DNA of 50,155 bases. It comes from Candidatus Zhuqueibacterota bacterium (GTDB lineage Bacteria; Zhuqueibacterota; Zhuqueibacteria; Zhuqueibacterales; Geothermadaptataceae). This document shows positions 19,359 through 28,761 of this stretch, in pieces (position 1 is the stretch's first letter; each line of letters opens with the position of its first letter). The notes beneath the pieces were generated by a model. The model was not told the origin of the DNA. It worked only from the letters and a program-made list of their open reading frames with translations, and searched no databases. The stretch spans positions 1-50,155 of the forward strand of contig WFVT01000032.1 in the NCBI GenBank assembly GCA_015491485.1, written 5' to 3'. The translations under genes were made by a program, and so were the position numbers.

Positions 19359-20222
19359 TTGCCCGTGTTCATGCCGAAAACGCCTTCGGAAGCGACATTC
19401 CAACGCCGGTTTCCTGCCTGGTTTCGGTGTTTCTCCGGGCGAATACTGCTTACAGGGCTGGCAGGTTTTTTATCCTTCAGTCTCAACGCATGTGCTCTAA
19501 TAAAGCGGCCGCCTGTGGCCGATTTGTCGCGCACGCCGCCTCAGGAAATCTACCGCCGTGTGCAGCACAATTTTGATAAAATTCACACCCTGGAAGGCAG
19601 GGGGCGTTTGATTGTTGAGGTGCCCGGAACGCAGTTCGCCGGCCGGGCCCGCATTCTGGTCAAAAAGCCGGATTCGCTGTTTATCACCGCCAAAGCGATT
19701 CTCGGCGTGGAAGTCGGCTTTTTTTTCGCAGACCGCAAGCATTTCAGCAGTTATTCTCCATTTGAAAACACCTACTACACCGGGCCGGTCAGCCAAATGC
19801 ACCGCCTGGTGCTGTTTGAGATGCAACTTCCGTACGAGCAGCTCTTGTATGCCATTCTGGGGACCGCTCCGCTGCGGCTCGACGATTCCACACGGGTGAA
19901 GGTGGTGGATAATCAGTACGTTTTCGCCCGGCCGTGGGGTGATTATGTGATGGTGCAAAAGATCGAACCGGGCAAGTTTGTGGTTTCGGAAGCATTGCTG
20001 GTTGATCGAAACGGCAACATCTATGTCAAGCAGACATTTTCCCGGTTCCGAAAAATTCAGGGTGTATGGCTGCCGCAAATTATCCGCTTGTTCCGGCCGC
20101 AAACGCGTGAGCGGCTGACCGTCTATTATGAGCAGGTCCGGATCAATGTACCGCTAAAAAGCGAAGAATTTACATTTACAATCCCCGAAAATGCACGACG
20201 CATCCGGCTCAATGATCAATAA
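19359..20222 (+). CDS. DUF4292-like outer-membrane lipoprotein-assembly-type protein
   Basis: N-terminal hydrophobic segment ending LNAC; HTLEGRGRLIVEVPGTQFAGRARILVKKPDSLFITAKAILGVEVGFFFADRKHFSSYSPFENTYYTGP pattern. Family recalled, not searched. Confidence 0.65.
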   Translation: MPVFMPKTPSEATFQRRFPAWFRCFSGRILLTGLAGFLSFSLNACALIKRPPVADLSRTPPQEIYRRVQHNFDKIHTLEGRGRLIVEVPGTQFAGRARILVKKPDSLFITAKAILGVEVGFFFADRKHFSSYSPFENTYYTGPVSQMHRLVLFEMQLPYEQLLYAILGTAPLRLDDSTRVKVVDNQYVFARPWGDYVMVQKIEPGKFVVSEALLVDRNGNIYVKQTFSRFRKIQGVWLPQIIRLFRPQTRERLTVYYEQVRINVPLKSEEFTFTIPENARRIRLNDQ

Positions 20223-21207
20223 TCGGTCTTCGAAATTTATGGGTGAGAAGCGTTCGCTGAGTATTGTCATTCCGTTGCTGAATGAAGTGGAATCGCTGCG
20301 CGAACTGCATCAAAAAATTCAGCAGGCTCTGGAAGAAGTGCATGAGCCTCCGCTTGGTGAGGTCGAAATCATTTTTGTGGATGATGGTTCGGATGACGGC
20401 TCGTTTGAGGAGCTACAATCGCTGCGGGAGGTTGACTCTCGAGTGAAAATTGTGCAGTTCCGCCGGAATTTTGGGAAATCGGCGGCCCTGGCCGAGGGAT
20501 TCCGCCGCGCCCGTGGGGACTATATCATCACCATGGATGCCGATCTGCAGGATGATCCGTTTGAAATCAAGAACCTCATTCACACTCTGGAAAGCAAAGG
20601 CTATGACCTGGTTTCCGGCTGGAAAAAGCAGCGCCGGGACCCTTTTATCAAGCGCTTCACCTCCAAAATTTTTAATGCGGTTACCGGTTTTCTCACCGGC
20701 GTTCATTTGCACGATATGAATTGCGGTCTCAAGATTTATCGCCGCGAGGTGATAAAAAGTGTTCAGGTGTATGGTCAGCGGCACCGGTTTATCCCTGTCC
20801 TGGCGGCGCAGGAGGGATTCCGTGTCGGTGAAATTGTGGTGCGACATCATCCGCGAAAATACGGGCAGACCAAATACGGCCCCTCCCGATTTCTTGCCGG
20901 TCTTCTGGATTTGATCTCGCTTTTATTCCTGTCACGGTACATGAAGCGTCCTCTGCACCTGTTCGGCGGCATCGGTTTGCTGAGCTTTTTGATCGGCAGC
21001 GGAATCAATCTCTATCTGGCTTACGAACGGCTGTTTCTGGATAAATACCTCACCAACCGTCCGTTGCTGTTTTTGGGGATTTTGCTGGTGATCGTGGGGA
21101 TCCAGTTGTTTTCGCTCGGGCTGTTGGGTGAGATGATCACCGAATCCCGCGCGGAAAACCTGCATTACAATATTCGCAATGAAATCGGCTTTGATGATGG
21201 CCACTGA
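20212..21207 (+). CDS. Family 2 glycosyltransferase with C-terminal TM helices (DPM1/undecaprenyl-phosphate glycosyltransferase-like)
   Basis: SIVIPLLNEVESLRELHQKI...IIFVDDGSDDGS...YIITMDADLQDDPFEI...DMNCGLKIYRREV; start overlaps the preceding stop; alternative start 20239. Confidence 0.9.
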   Translation: MINNRSSKFMGEKRSLSIVIPLLNEVESLRELHQKIQQALEEVHEPPLGEVEIIFVDDGSDDGSFEELQSLREVDSRVKIVQFRRNFGKSAALAEGFRRARGDYIITMDADLQDDPFEIKNLIHTLESKGYDLVSGWKKQRRDPFIKRFTSKIFNAVTGFLTGVHLHDMNCGLKIYRREVIKSVQVYGQRHRFIPVLAAQEGFRVGEIVVRHHPRKYGQTKYGPSRFLAGLLDLISLLFLSRYMKRPLHLFGGIGLLSFLIGSGINLYLAYERLFLDKYLTNRPLLFLGILLVIVGIQLFSLGLLGEMITESRAENLHYNIRNEIGFDDGH

Positions 21208-21366
21208 CCCCGGCGAATCCCCGAACGCAATGTCGCTTCGCAGCCGGTGCTTTCGTGGAATAAGTTGCTGTTTGGCTCAAGCCCGATCGAAACCTCCGGG
21301 CGGAATGAGGAATGGCCGGGAGGATTTAATCAGACCAGGATTCCATCAATCCCGAAAACGAATCGC

Positions 21367-22512
21367 ATGAAAATCGCTTTTTTATCCACATTTTATCCGT
21401 TTCGCGGCGGTATTGCTCAATTTAACGCCAAACTCCTGAGGGAGCTGGAAAAAGAACATGAGGTCCATGCCTTTACCTTTACGCGGCAATATCCCGGCCT
21501 GCTGTTCCCGGGAAAAACCCAATACATCACCGACGACGATACCGCCGATGCCATCCAAGCCATCCCGGTGCTGGATTCCATCAATCCATTGACCTACATC
21601 CGGACTGCAAGGCGGTTGCGGCAGGTTCAGCCGGATTTGCTGGTGACGCGCTTCTGGATGCCGTTTTTCGCACCCTCGTTGGGGTATGTCGCCGGGCGGT
21701 TGCAGAAGCACGGGGTCGTCACAATCGCGATTCTGGATAATGTCGTTCCTCATGAGCCGCGCCCCGGAGATGATGTGTTGATTCGCTACTTTTTGAAGCG
21801 GCAAAGCGGATACATGGTGATGACGCAAGCTGTCGAGCAACAGTTGCTCGTCTTTAAGCCGGATGCCCGCTATCGGTTGCAGCCCCATCCGGTATATGAT
21901 CATTTCCCGCCGCCGATCCCGATGGCGGAGGCGAGGCAAAAGTTGGGCATTCCGCAGGATAAAAAGCTGCTGTTGTTTTTCGGATTTATCCGGCCGTACA
22001 AAGGTCTGGACTTGGCGTTACAGGCCCTTTCCCGCCTGCCCGACAATGTCTGGATGCTGGTCGCCGGAGAAGTGTACGGGGATTTTAAGCCCTATCAACA
22101 GCTCATTGAGGATTACCGCTTGCATCACCGGGTACGGCTCACCCTCGACTATATCCCCGATCCGGAGGTGACCGTTTATTTTTCCGCTGCGGACGTACTG
22201 GTGCTGCCGTACCGTTCAGCCACACAAAGCGGCATCATGCAAATCGCCTATCACTACCATTTGCCGGCGGTGGTAACCCATGTCGGCGGTCTGGCGGAAA
22301 TGGTAGAGCATGGGATCACCGGATTGGTTATCCCCCGATCCGATCCCGAACGGTTGGCGGCGGCGCTTCAGGAGTATTTTGCTGCCGATTTGCGAGAGCC
22401 GTTTTCGAAAAACATGCAGGAACGCAAAAAGCGATATAGCTGGCGCGCATTTGCCGGGGCGTTGCTGGAGTTGTATCAGGAATTAAGGCAGGAAACCGTA
22501 AAACAGCCATGA
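21367..22512 (+). CDS. GT4-type glycosyltransferase
   Basis: MKIAFLSTFYPFRGGIAQFNAKLLREL; LLFFGFIRPYKGLDLALQAL; VLVLPYRSATQSGIMQIAYHYHLPAVVTHVGGLAEMVEHG. Confidence 0.9.
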   Translation: MKIAFLSTFYPFRGGIAQFNAKLLRELEKEHEVHAFTFTRQYPGLLFPGKTQYITDDDTADAIQAIPVLDSINPLTYIRTARRLRQVQPDLLVTRFWMPFFAPSLGYVAGRLQKHGVVTIAILDNVVPHEPRPGDDVLIRYFLKRQSGYMVMTQAVEQQLLVFKPDARYRLQPHPVYDHFPPPIPMAEARQKLGIPQDKKLLLFFGFIRPYKGLDLALQALSRLPDNVWMLVAGEVYGDFKPYQQLIEDYRLHHRVRLTLDYIPDPEVTVYFSAADVLVLPYRSATQSGIMQIAYHYHLPAVVTHVGGLAEMVEHGITGLVIPRSDPERLAAALQEYFAADLREPFSKNMQERKKRYSWRAFAGALLELYQELRQETVKQP

Positions 22513-23474
22513 ACTCCATGTCCTCAATGCGGCCGAAAGATCAGGAAGCCGGACAAATAGCCGAACCGCATGTGGTGATCGTGCTGGTCAACTGGAATGG
22601 GAAAGATGATACCCTTGCCTGCCTGGAATCCCTGCAGAACGTACGCTATGCGCACAAAACCGTGGTGGTGGTGGATAACGGTTCCCGGGACGGCAGTGTG
22701 GATGCCATACGTAAGCGCTTCCCCGACACCCTGCTGATTTGCAATGAGCGAAACGAACGTTTTGCACGAGCGAATAACCAGGGCATCCGGATCGCACTGC
22801 AACAGAATGCCGATTACGTGCTTTTGCTGAACAACGACACCCTGGTGGATCCGGATTTTTTACACCATCTCGTCAGGCGTGCCGAAAGCGATGCATCGAT
22901 CGGTATGGTGGGCGGAAAAATCTATTATGCAGACGATCCGGACCGCTTATGGTTCGCGGGCGGGGGCGTGGATCTGTGGCGGGGGCGCATCTGGCACTAC
23001 GGTTTGCGCCAACCAGATAAGGGCCAATATAACCAACCCCGCGATGTCGATTATGTGACCGGCTGCTGCATTCTGGTAAAGCGCTCATGCATCGAAGCCG
23101 TTGGAGGGCTGGATGAATCTTATTACATTTACGGTGAAGACGTGGACTGGTGTTTCCGGGCCCGGCAAGCGGGATTCCGGGTGGTCTATGAGCCTGAGGC
23201 GAAAATCTGGCACAAAATTTCTTCCAGCTCAGGCGGTAAACATGCCCCACATGCCATGACCGGTTTCAAAGTGTACCACAAAATCCGCAGCATGTTGAAG
23301 TTCTTCCGCCGGCATGCCCGCTGGTATCACTGGATCACTTTGCCATTCGGGATGGGGCTGGAAGCCGTTCGCGCGGCGTTCTGGCTTGCCTGGCACGGCA
23401 ACTGGCAGGCCATACGCGCCATGTTCCGTATCATCGTACCGGGCCGTTCACGAGCGGATCAGGCGGGAGGCTGA
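22509..23474 (+). CDS. GT2-family glycosyltransferase (rhamnosyltransferase-like)
   Basis: VVIVLVNWNGKDDTLACLESLQNV...VVVVDNGSRDGSVDAIR...LLLNNDTLVDPDFL...GEDVDWCFRARQAGFRVVYEPEAKIWH; ATGA overlap with upstream gene. Confidence 0.92.
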   Translation: MNSMSSMRPKDQEAGQIAEPHVVIVLVNWNGKDDTLACLESLQNVRYAHKTVVVVDNGSRDGSVDAIRKRFPDTLLICNERNERFARANNQGIRIALQQNADYVLLLNNDTLVDPDFLHHLVRRAESDASIGMVGGKIYYADDPDRLWFAGGGVDLWRGRIWHYGLRQPDKGQYNQPRDVDYVTGCCILVKRSCIEAVGGLDESYYIYGEDVDWCFRARQAGFRVVYEPEAKIWHKISSSSGGKHAPHAMTGFKVYHKIRSMLKFFRRHARWYHWITLPFGMGLEAVRAAFWLAWHGNWQAIRAMFRIIVPGRSRADQAGG

Positions 23475-24788
23475 ATGAGACTCAGTCGTCATCTGGAAAA
23501 AGGCTTTTGGACGGTAGCCGATAAGGGCCTGGTGGCGGCTTTTGGCGTTTTCTTGCTGCTGGTGATCCGCGTGCTTCCTGAAGAAGAATTTGGCGATTAT
23601 CTTTTGATTCAATACACCTTTCTCATTTTATCCCATCTGTCCTTTTCGTGGGGCATGGCGCCGTATGTGAAATATTTTTATGAAACCCAAAACCGTCTTG
23701 CTCTGCAGACCCACGCGCTGATATTGGTTGGATTGTTCTTCACGCTGATGACCGCGGGCATCTGGTTTTTCCGCGTTCCTCTGGGGGAGCTGCTGAAAAG
23801 CGCCCATTTCCCCTATCTGGCGTACTTTGTTCCCTTGCTTTTTTTGACCGCCTTCGGTAAATTGTTCGCCAATGAAATATTTCGGGCCACCCACGAAATT
23901 CAGCGCATTTTCTGGATCGATTTCACCTACTACACGGTGAATGTCGTTATTATCCTTGGCTATATCGTCCAAAATCGGTTGGATAGTGCGGCGCTGTTGC
24001 TCAATATTAATGCGTTCGCGTATGTATGCTCCAGCATCGTCGGTTTTTGGAGTGTGCGGCGGTATATCATCCCCGGCTTTCAGATCGAGCGCCCCTTATT
24101 TTGCAAAATGGCGCGCTTCGGGCAATATGCTTTTGGCGCCGGGGTTAGCGCCACCATTTATGACCGCGCCGATAATTACATCATTTCCGCCATGCTGGGC
24201 GTCCGGGCACTGGCGCTGTTTGGCACGGTGAAGCTGTTTTTGCGCTTGTATGACATTTTTAAACAGGCCGTGACTTTGGTGGCGTTCCCGGCGTTTGCCC
24301 GGTTGCATGCTGAACAGCGGCAGGACGATATCAAGAGTCTGTACGAAAAAGGCATTTTTTACGCCAATGTGATTCTCGCGGCAATCATGATTTTCCTGAT
24401 TGTGGCTGCGGACTTTTTTTATGATGTTATTCTGGCGGGAAAATATCCGGGAGGGGCGTTGTTATTGCGCCTGTTCAGTCTTTTAGGGCTGGTTATCGGT
24501 TGGTTGACCGTGGGGGAAGGCGTGTTGTTTGGCATCGGAGCGGCGCGGCAGGCGTTCCTCTCGCGGATGATCGCCACTCTGTCCAGTCTGATTCTCAATG
24601 TCGTGTTAATTCATTTTTTCGGGATCATCGGAGCCGCGCTGGCCTCGCTGATTTCCATTACCCTTCTGACGCTTCTGGTGACGTATTTTGTGCACCAGCG
24701 TGTCGGAGTGAGCATCACCGGAATCTTCAGCCGGCGCAGGGATGTGGTGATGTTTTTGCGGGAGATTTGGCAAAACCGCAAGCTGTAA
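23475..24788 (+). CDS. Polysaccharide/lipid flippase, MOP superfamily (Wzx-like)
   Basis: Polytopic membrane protein, YGxxADNYIISAMLGVRALALFGTVKLF-like motif; adjacent to glycosyltransferases. Confidence 0.8.
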   Translation: MRLSRHLEKGFWTVADKGLVAAFGVFLLLVIRVLPEEEFGDYLLIQYTFLILSHLSFSWGMAPYVKYFYETQNRLALQTHALILVGLFFTLMTAGIWFFRVPLGELLKSAHFPYLAYFVPLLFLTAFGKLFANEIFRATHEIQRIFWIDFTYYTVNVVIILGYIVQNRLDSAALLLNINAFAYVCSSIVGFWSVRRYIIPGFQIERPLFCKMARFGQYAFGAGVSATIYDRADNYIISAMLGVRALALFGTVKLFLRLYDIFKQAVTLVAFPAFARLHAEQRQDDIKSLYEKGIFYANVILAAIMIFLIVAADFFYDVILAGKYPGGALLLRLFSLLGLVIGWLTVGEGVLFGIGAARQAFLSRMIATLSSLILNVVLIHFFGIIGAALASLISITLLTLLVTYFVHQRVGVSITGIFSRRRDVVMFLREIWQNRKL

Positions 24789-24917
24789 TAATGGCATACG
24801 CATAACGAAACCAATGGCGGCATTGAAAAGGCCCCGTTTACCGCAGCCGATTCTTTGCCCCAAAAACAGCGATGCCACTCTAATCTTTGCATGCTGACGT
24901 AGGAGGGAGGAAACTCC

Positions 24918-27506
24918 ATGGCCAAAAAGAAACGCAAATCCAGGGCTTCACAGCCGGCGCAGTCGAGTTCGAAAATGCCGGCGCCGACGTTGGTCGAGAC
25001 TCTGGCGCAGTATCCGGACTGGTCGGCTCTGGGCATCTTTATTCTTTTGATGGCGATTTTTTTTAATGAAATCATTTTCGGCAGCAAAATCTATTTCAGC
25101 CCGGATTTACAGGCGCCCGCAGCCCTGGCCACGCCACTGAAAAAAGCGCTGTGGGAAGACGGTATTTATCCGTTGTGGATTCCTTACATTTTTGCCGGTA
25201 TGCCCAGTTTCGCCAGCCTCATTTACACTCCGTTTGTGTATCTGCCCTATATCATCTTCACCTTGCTGAATCAGGTGGTGAGTTTGCCTCCGCTTTTGCA
25301 GCATGTGATCCACTATCCGATCGCTGGCATCGGCGTGTATTTGTATCTCCGGGAATTCAAGGTGGATTTTGTCCCATCGTTGCTCGGCGGCATCGCATTT
25401 ATGTTTACCCCTTATTTGATCACGATGGAAGTTTTTGGGCACGGCTCGCAAATGATGACCGCTGTGTATATGCCTCTGGCACTCTGGGCGGTGGAACGGC
25501 TGTTCCGCCACGGACGGTTGCTGCATCTGGGTATTGCCGCATTGATTTTGGGCATCCAATTCCAGCGCGGTCACGTGCAGATTGTTTACTATACGTGGAT
25601 GGTTCTGGGCGGATATTTTCTTTACCACGCTGTTCGGAAAATCCGTCAGGGCGAAGCAAAGAAATTGCCGCTGATGACCGGTCAATTTGCCTTAATGAGC
25701 GTCCTGGCATTCGGTTTATCCGCGGTCCTGTATTTTTCCATTTATGAATACATGCCCTATTCCATTCGCGGCTCCGAGTCGGCGCTGGCCGCAACGACAG
25801 GTCCGGTTCAAAAAGGCGTCGGCTTCGAATATGCCACCCAATGGTCGTTTTCACCGGCGGAAATGCTGACGTTTATCAATCCATCCTTTTTTGGTTTTGG
25901 CGGCCCCACGTACTGGGGCACCATGCCGTTCACCGATTATCCCAATTATATGGGCATTCTGGTGCTTTTGCTGGCGGTATTTGCGATCCTCTACCGGCGG
26001 CAACATCCTGTGCTGTTCTGGGCGGTGGCGGCCGGTGTGGCGTTGCTGATTTCGTTTGGGAAGCATTTTGCTGTATTCTACAAACTGCTATATGAGCTGT
26101 TGCCGTTTTTCAACCGGTTTCGGGTGCCGGTGATGATTCTGATTGTGGTGCAGATGAGTGTCGCCATCCTTGCCGGTTTCGGATTGCAGCGATTGCTTGC
26201 CTTCATCCGCGCCAACCGTGATGCGAGACAACGGCAGATGCTGAGTAGCCGATGGTTTATAGCGGCTGCCGCGATCATCGGTGTGGCGCTGTTGATTACT
26301 GTGGCGCGGGATGCGTTCTTCAGTTTCATGCAGGGCTTGTATCCAGACCAGTATTCGCCTTCCGAACAGCTCATGCTGGACCGCCGCCGGTTTGACATGC
26401 TGTTGAAGGATTGGTGGCTGGTGAGTCTCTGGCTTGCCGGTGGGATGGTGCTGGTGGCTCTGGCGTTGCGCCGACAGGTCGGTGAGCTGGTGTTGGGCGC
26501 CGGCGTGCTGCTGATCACCCTTGCCGATCTGTGGGCGGTGGATTTCCGTCTTAACAAACCGACGCCCAAATCCCAGCTCGACCGGTATTTGCAGGCCGAT
26601 GAAATAAGCCGTTTTTTACAGCAGGATAGCACGCTGTATCGCATTTTGCCGCTGGGCCGTTTGTTCAACGAAAATCGGTGGGCGGCTCAGGGCATTCACT
26701 CTCTGGGCGGATATCATGCTGCAAAGCCTCGCGTGATTCAGGATTTGTTCGACATCACCCAACTCGAACGCAACTATGCTATGAAATACTACCGGATTGT
26801 CGGACAGAGCGGCCGGCAACAGTTGCAGCCCCTGCAGGCCGATCAGGTGGATGCGCGCCAGAGGATCAGTCACCAGAATTTGCTCGATTTCTTGAATATC
26901 AAATATGTGATTTCGCCCTATCCTTTGCCGGAGCCGAGCCTGCAGTTGCGCCATCAGGTCAGCTATTTTATGGGGGGGCAGCCGATACCGTTGAACATTT
27001 ATGAAAATCTGCAGGTGTTGCCGCGGGCGTATTTGGTCGGCGGTTATCGGAAGTTTGACTCTCCCCGCGAGGCTTTGATTTACCTGACGTCCGAAGCCTT
27101 TGATCCGAGAAAGGAAGTGCTGCTTTACCGTGATCCGGACATCGTCCCTGAACCCGATAGTCTGGCAACCAGCGAAATGGTGGAGTATGGATTGCAAAAA
27201 ATCGTTGTCCGCGTGAAAGCGGAAAAGCCGCAATTGCTTTTTCTGTCTGATACCCATTATCCTCCGGGATGGCATGCCTTTCTGGATGGCAAAGAGGTGC
27301 CCGTTTTGCAAGCCAACCATGCGTTTCGGGCGGTGGCGGTTCCGGCCGGAGAACATACGATCGAGTTTCGGTACAACTCGAGGTCGTTCTGGAACGGCCT
27401 GTGGGTCAGCCTGGCAAGTTTGCTGCTGATTGTGGGATGCATTGTTTTAGGCAGGCGCAGAGCCGTGGCGGAGTCCGAACAGGTGGAACGAGCTGAAACC
27501 GCCTGA
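24918..27506 (+). CDS. YfhO-family polytopic membrane protein
   Basis: FSPDLQAPAALATPLKKALWEDGIYPLWIPYIFAGMPSFASL...; many TM helices; C-terminal SDTHYPPGWHAFLDGKEVPVLQANHAFRAVAVPAGEHTIEFRYNSRSFWNGLWVSLAS. Confidence 0.85.
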   Translation: MAKKKRKSRASQPAQSSSKMPAPTLVETLAQYPDWSALGIFILLMAIFFNEIIFGSKIYFSPDLQAPAALATPLKKALWEDGIYPLWIPYIFAGMPSFASLIYTPFVYLPYIIFTLLNQVVSLPPLLQHVIHYPIAGIGVYLYLREFKVDFVPSLLGGIAFMFTPYLITMEVFGHGSQMMTAVYMPLALWAVERLFRHGRLLHLGIAALILGIQFQRGHVQIVYYTWMVLGGYFLYHAVRKIRQGEAKKLPLMTGQFALMSVLAFGLSAVLYFSIYEYMPYSIRGSESALAATTGPVQKGVGFEYATQWSFSPAEMLTFINPSFFGFGGPTYWGTMPFTDYPNYMGILVLLLAVFAILYRRQHPVLFWAVAAGVALLISFGKHFAVFYKLLYELLPFFNRFRVPVMILIVVQMSVAILAGFGLQRLLAFIRANRDARQRQMLSSRWFIAAAAIIGVALLITVARDAFFSFMQGLYPDQYSPSEQLMLDRRRFDMLLKDWWLVSLWLAGGMVLVALALRRQVGELVLGAGVLLITLADLWAVDFRLNKPTPKSQLDRYLQADEISRFLQQDSTLYRILPLGRLFNENRWAAQGIHSLGGYHAAKPRVIQDLFDITQLERNYAMKYYRIVGQSGRQQLQPLQADQVDARQRISHQNLLDFLNIKYVISPYPLPEPSLQLRHQVSYFMGGQPIPLNIYENLQVLPRAYLVGGYRKFDSPREALIYLTSEAFDPRKEVLLYRDPDIVPEPDSLATSEMVEYGLQKIVVRVKAEKPQLLFLSDTHYPPGWHAFLDGKEVPVLQANHAFRAVAVPAGEHTIEFRYNSRSFWNGLWVSLASLLLIVGCIVLGRRRAVAESEQVERAETA

Positions 27507-27536
27507 TCCCATTGCAGTTGGGGCAAAAGAAATAAA

Positions 27537-27564
27537 TTGCAATTAAAGCCGATAATTTTATATT
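27537..27564 (+). promoter_or_regulatory. Sigma70-like promoter TTGCAA-16-TATATT
   Basis: TTGCAA at 27537-27542, TATATT at 27559-27564. Confidence 0.5.
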
Positions 27565-27570
27565 GTAATG

Positions 27571-27822
27571 TTTGGCTTATCCCGAGAGCTGTGAGCTGTC
27601 CCGGAGCCGGGGATTGCTTCCGGAAGAGCCACGCCTGTGGAAGCGGGCATCCGGAAAAAAGCATTATAGGATATCCGCCCCGGTAGGAAACTTACGGAAC
27701 GAAATGTCGGACAGGCACGGGCTGAAGGTCGCCGTGACCACCGGAGCGACTTCAGGGGCCACGGAAAAGCCGGAAGCTGCAGCATGCCCATACGGATGAT
27801 GCTGCGCAGGGCTTTTATTTTA
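27571..27822 (+). ncRNA. Candidate structured ncRNA or long 5' leader of unknown family
   Basis: No convincing ORF; helices CTGAAGgTCGC/GCGACTTCAG (about 27722-27754), GCTTCCGG/CCGGAAGC (27616-27623 with about 27770-27777), CCAC-GCCT-GTGG hairpin; promoter-like start and hairpin plus TTTTATTTT end. Confidence 0.45.
27779..27822 (+). terminator. Hairpin GCAGCAT/ATGCTGC followed by a T-rich tract
   Basis: 27779-27785 pairs with 27799-27805, then gcagggcttttatttt. Confidence 0.4.
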
Positions 27823-27876
27823 ATATCATGAAATTCCGCTTGGGATTGCGGCAACCCCTTTCATAGGAGTGCATGG

Positions 27877-28347
27877 ATGAGACTGGTGGATATTTTATCG
27901 GAAGAAACCATCAAAGTGCCTCTGGAAAATAAAGAAAAGAAAGCGATCATTGAAGAACTGGTGGATGTTTTAAAGGCAAAAAACAAGATCGAAGACCGTG
28001 AGAAAGTACTCAAGGCTATTCTGGATCGCGAGGCGGTGATGAGCACCGGTATCGGCGACGGCGTGGCGATTCCACATGGGAAGAGCGACGGCGCCCCGCA
28101 ACTGGTTGCGGCGTTGGGGATTGCGCCGGACCCGGTGGATTTTGAAGCCATCGACAATAAGCCGGTACAGATTATCTGGTTGCTCATCGGCCCCCCCGGA
28201 AAGACCGGTCCTCATTTGAAAGCGCTTAGTCGGATTTCTCGATTGATGCACAAAAAAGAATTCCGTGAGCGTTTAATTCAGGCGGGCAGCCCGGAAGCCG
28301 TACTGGCTGAAATTCATAAAGAGGAAGAGAAATATTTTGAAATGTAA
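27877..28347 (+). CDS. PTS sugar transporter subunit IIA (PtsN/fructose-type)
   Basis: VLKAILDREAVMSTGIGDGVAIPHGKSDGA contains the phosphoacceptor His region typical of PTS EIIA-2. Confidence 0.9.
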   Translation: MRLVDILSEETIKVPLENKEKKAIIEELVDVLKAKNKIEDREKVLKAILDREAVMSTGIGDGVAIPHGKSDGAPQLVAALGIAPDPVDFEAIDNKPVQIIWLLIGPPGKTGPHLKALSRISRLMHKKEFRERLIQAGSPEAVLAEIHKEEEKYFEM

Positions 28348-28408
28348 ACCGGGCGCATCGCCGGCGGAAATGGAAAGTTGAGCATCAGTCGGAGAAAACC
28401 AGGGAATC

Positions 28409-28753
28409 GTGTCGATGAAGTTGCTTTTTATCATTCTCAATAAAGAAGAATATTTGGATGAAGTTTTAGAAGCGTTCCTTGAATTGGGATTGCGCGGGGC
28501 AACGGTGATTGACAGCGTGGGCATGGGCCGTATCCTGGCGTATGAAATTCCGATTTTTGCGGGCTTGCGAAGCCTGTTACCCGGAAATCGGCCGTTCAAT
28601 AAAACGATTTTCACTCTTGTCGAAGAGGAAAAAATTCCGGATGTGATTGCGGCTGTGGAGCAAATCATTGGGCCGCTGGAAAATCCAGGAACCGGAATCG
28701 CCTTTGCCATTCCGGTGGAATTTGTCAAAGGCCTGTCACCCAGCATTGAGTAG
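28409..28753 (+). CDS. Small protein with PII-like (ferredoxin-like) fold pattern
   Basis: GTG start; MKLLFIILNKEEYLDEVLEAFLELGLRGATVIDSVGMGRIL...FTLVEEEKIPDVIAAVEQIIG resembles PII-type beta-alpha-beta organisation. Confidence 0.6.
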   Translation: MSMKLLFIILNKEEYLDEVLEAFLELGLRGATVIDSVGMGRILAYEIPIFAGLRSLLPGNRPFNKTIFTLVEEEKIPDVIAAVEQIIGPLENPGTGIAFAIPVEFVKGLSPSIE

Positions 28754-28761
28754 GAAAACGA

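Noticed and set aside
26616-27356. 246-aa reverse-strand ORF
   Set aside because: Antisense shadow of the YfhO-family gene with no recognisable motifs or RBS.
20212-27506. Novel antiviral or secondary-metabolite cluster
   Set aside because: The glycosyltransferases, flippase and YfhO protein fit ordinary surface polysaccharide or lipid-linked glycan functions.
27571-27822. RNase P RNA, tmRNA, SRP RNA, 6S RNA or a common riboswitch
   Set aside because: I looked for the conserved cores I know (e.g. GAGGAAAGTCCGGGCTCC, SRP GGAAGNAGCC, cobalamin and TPP boxes) and found none; a covariance-model search is still needed.
27558-27854. Reverse ORF (98 aa) and forward ORF (27572-27799, 75 aa) in the structured gap
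   Set aside because: No motifs, no convincing RBS, and they cut across strong inverted repeats, so an RNA element is the better reading.
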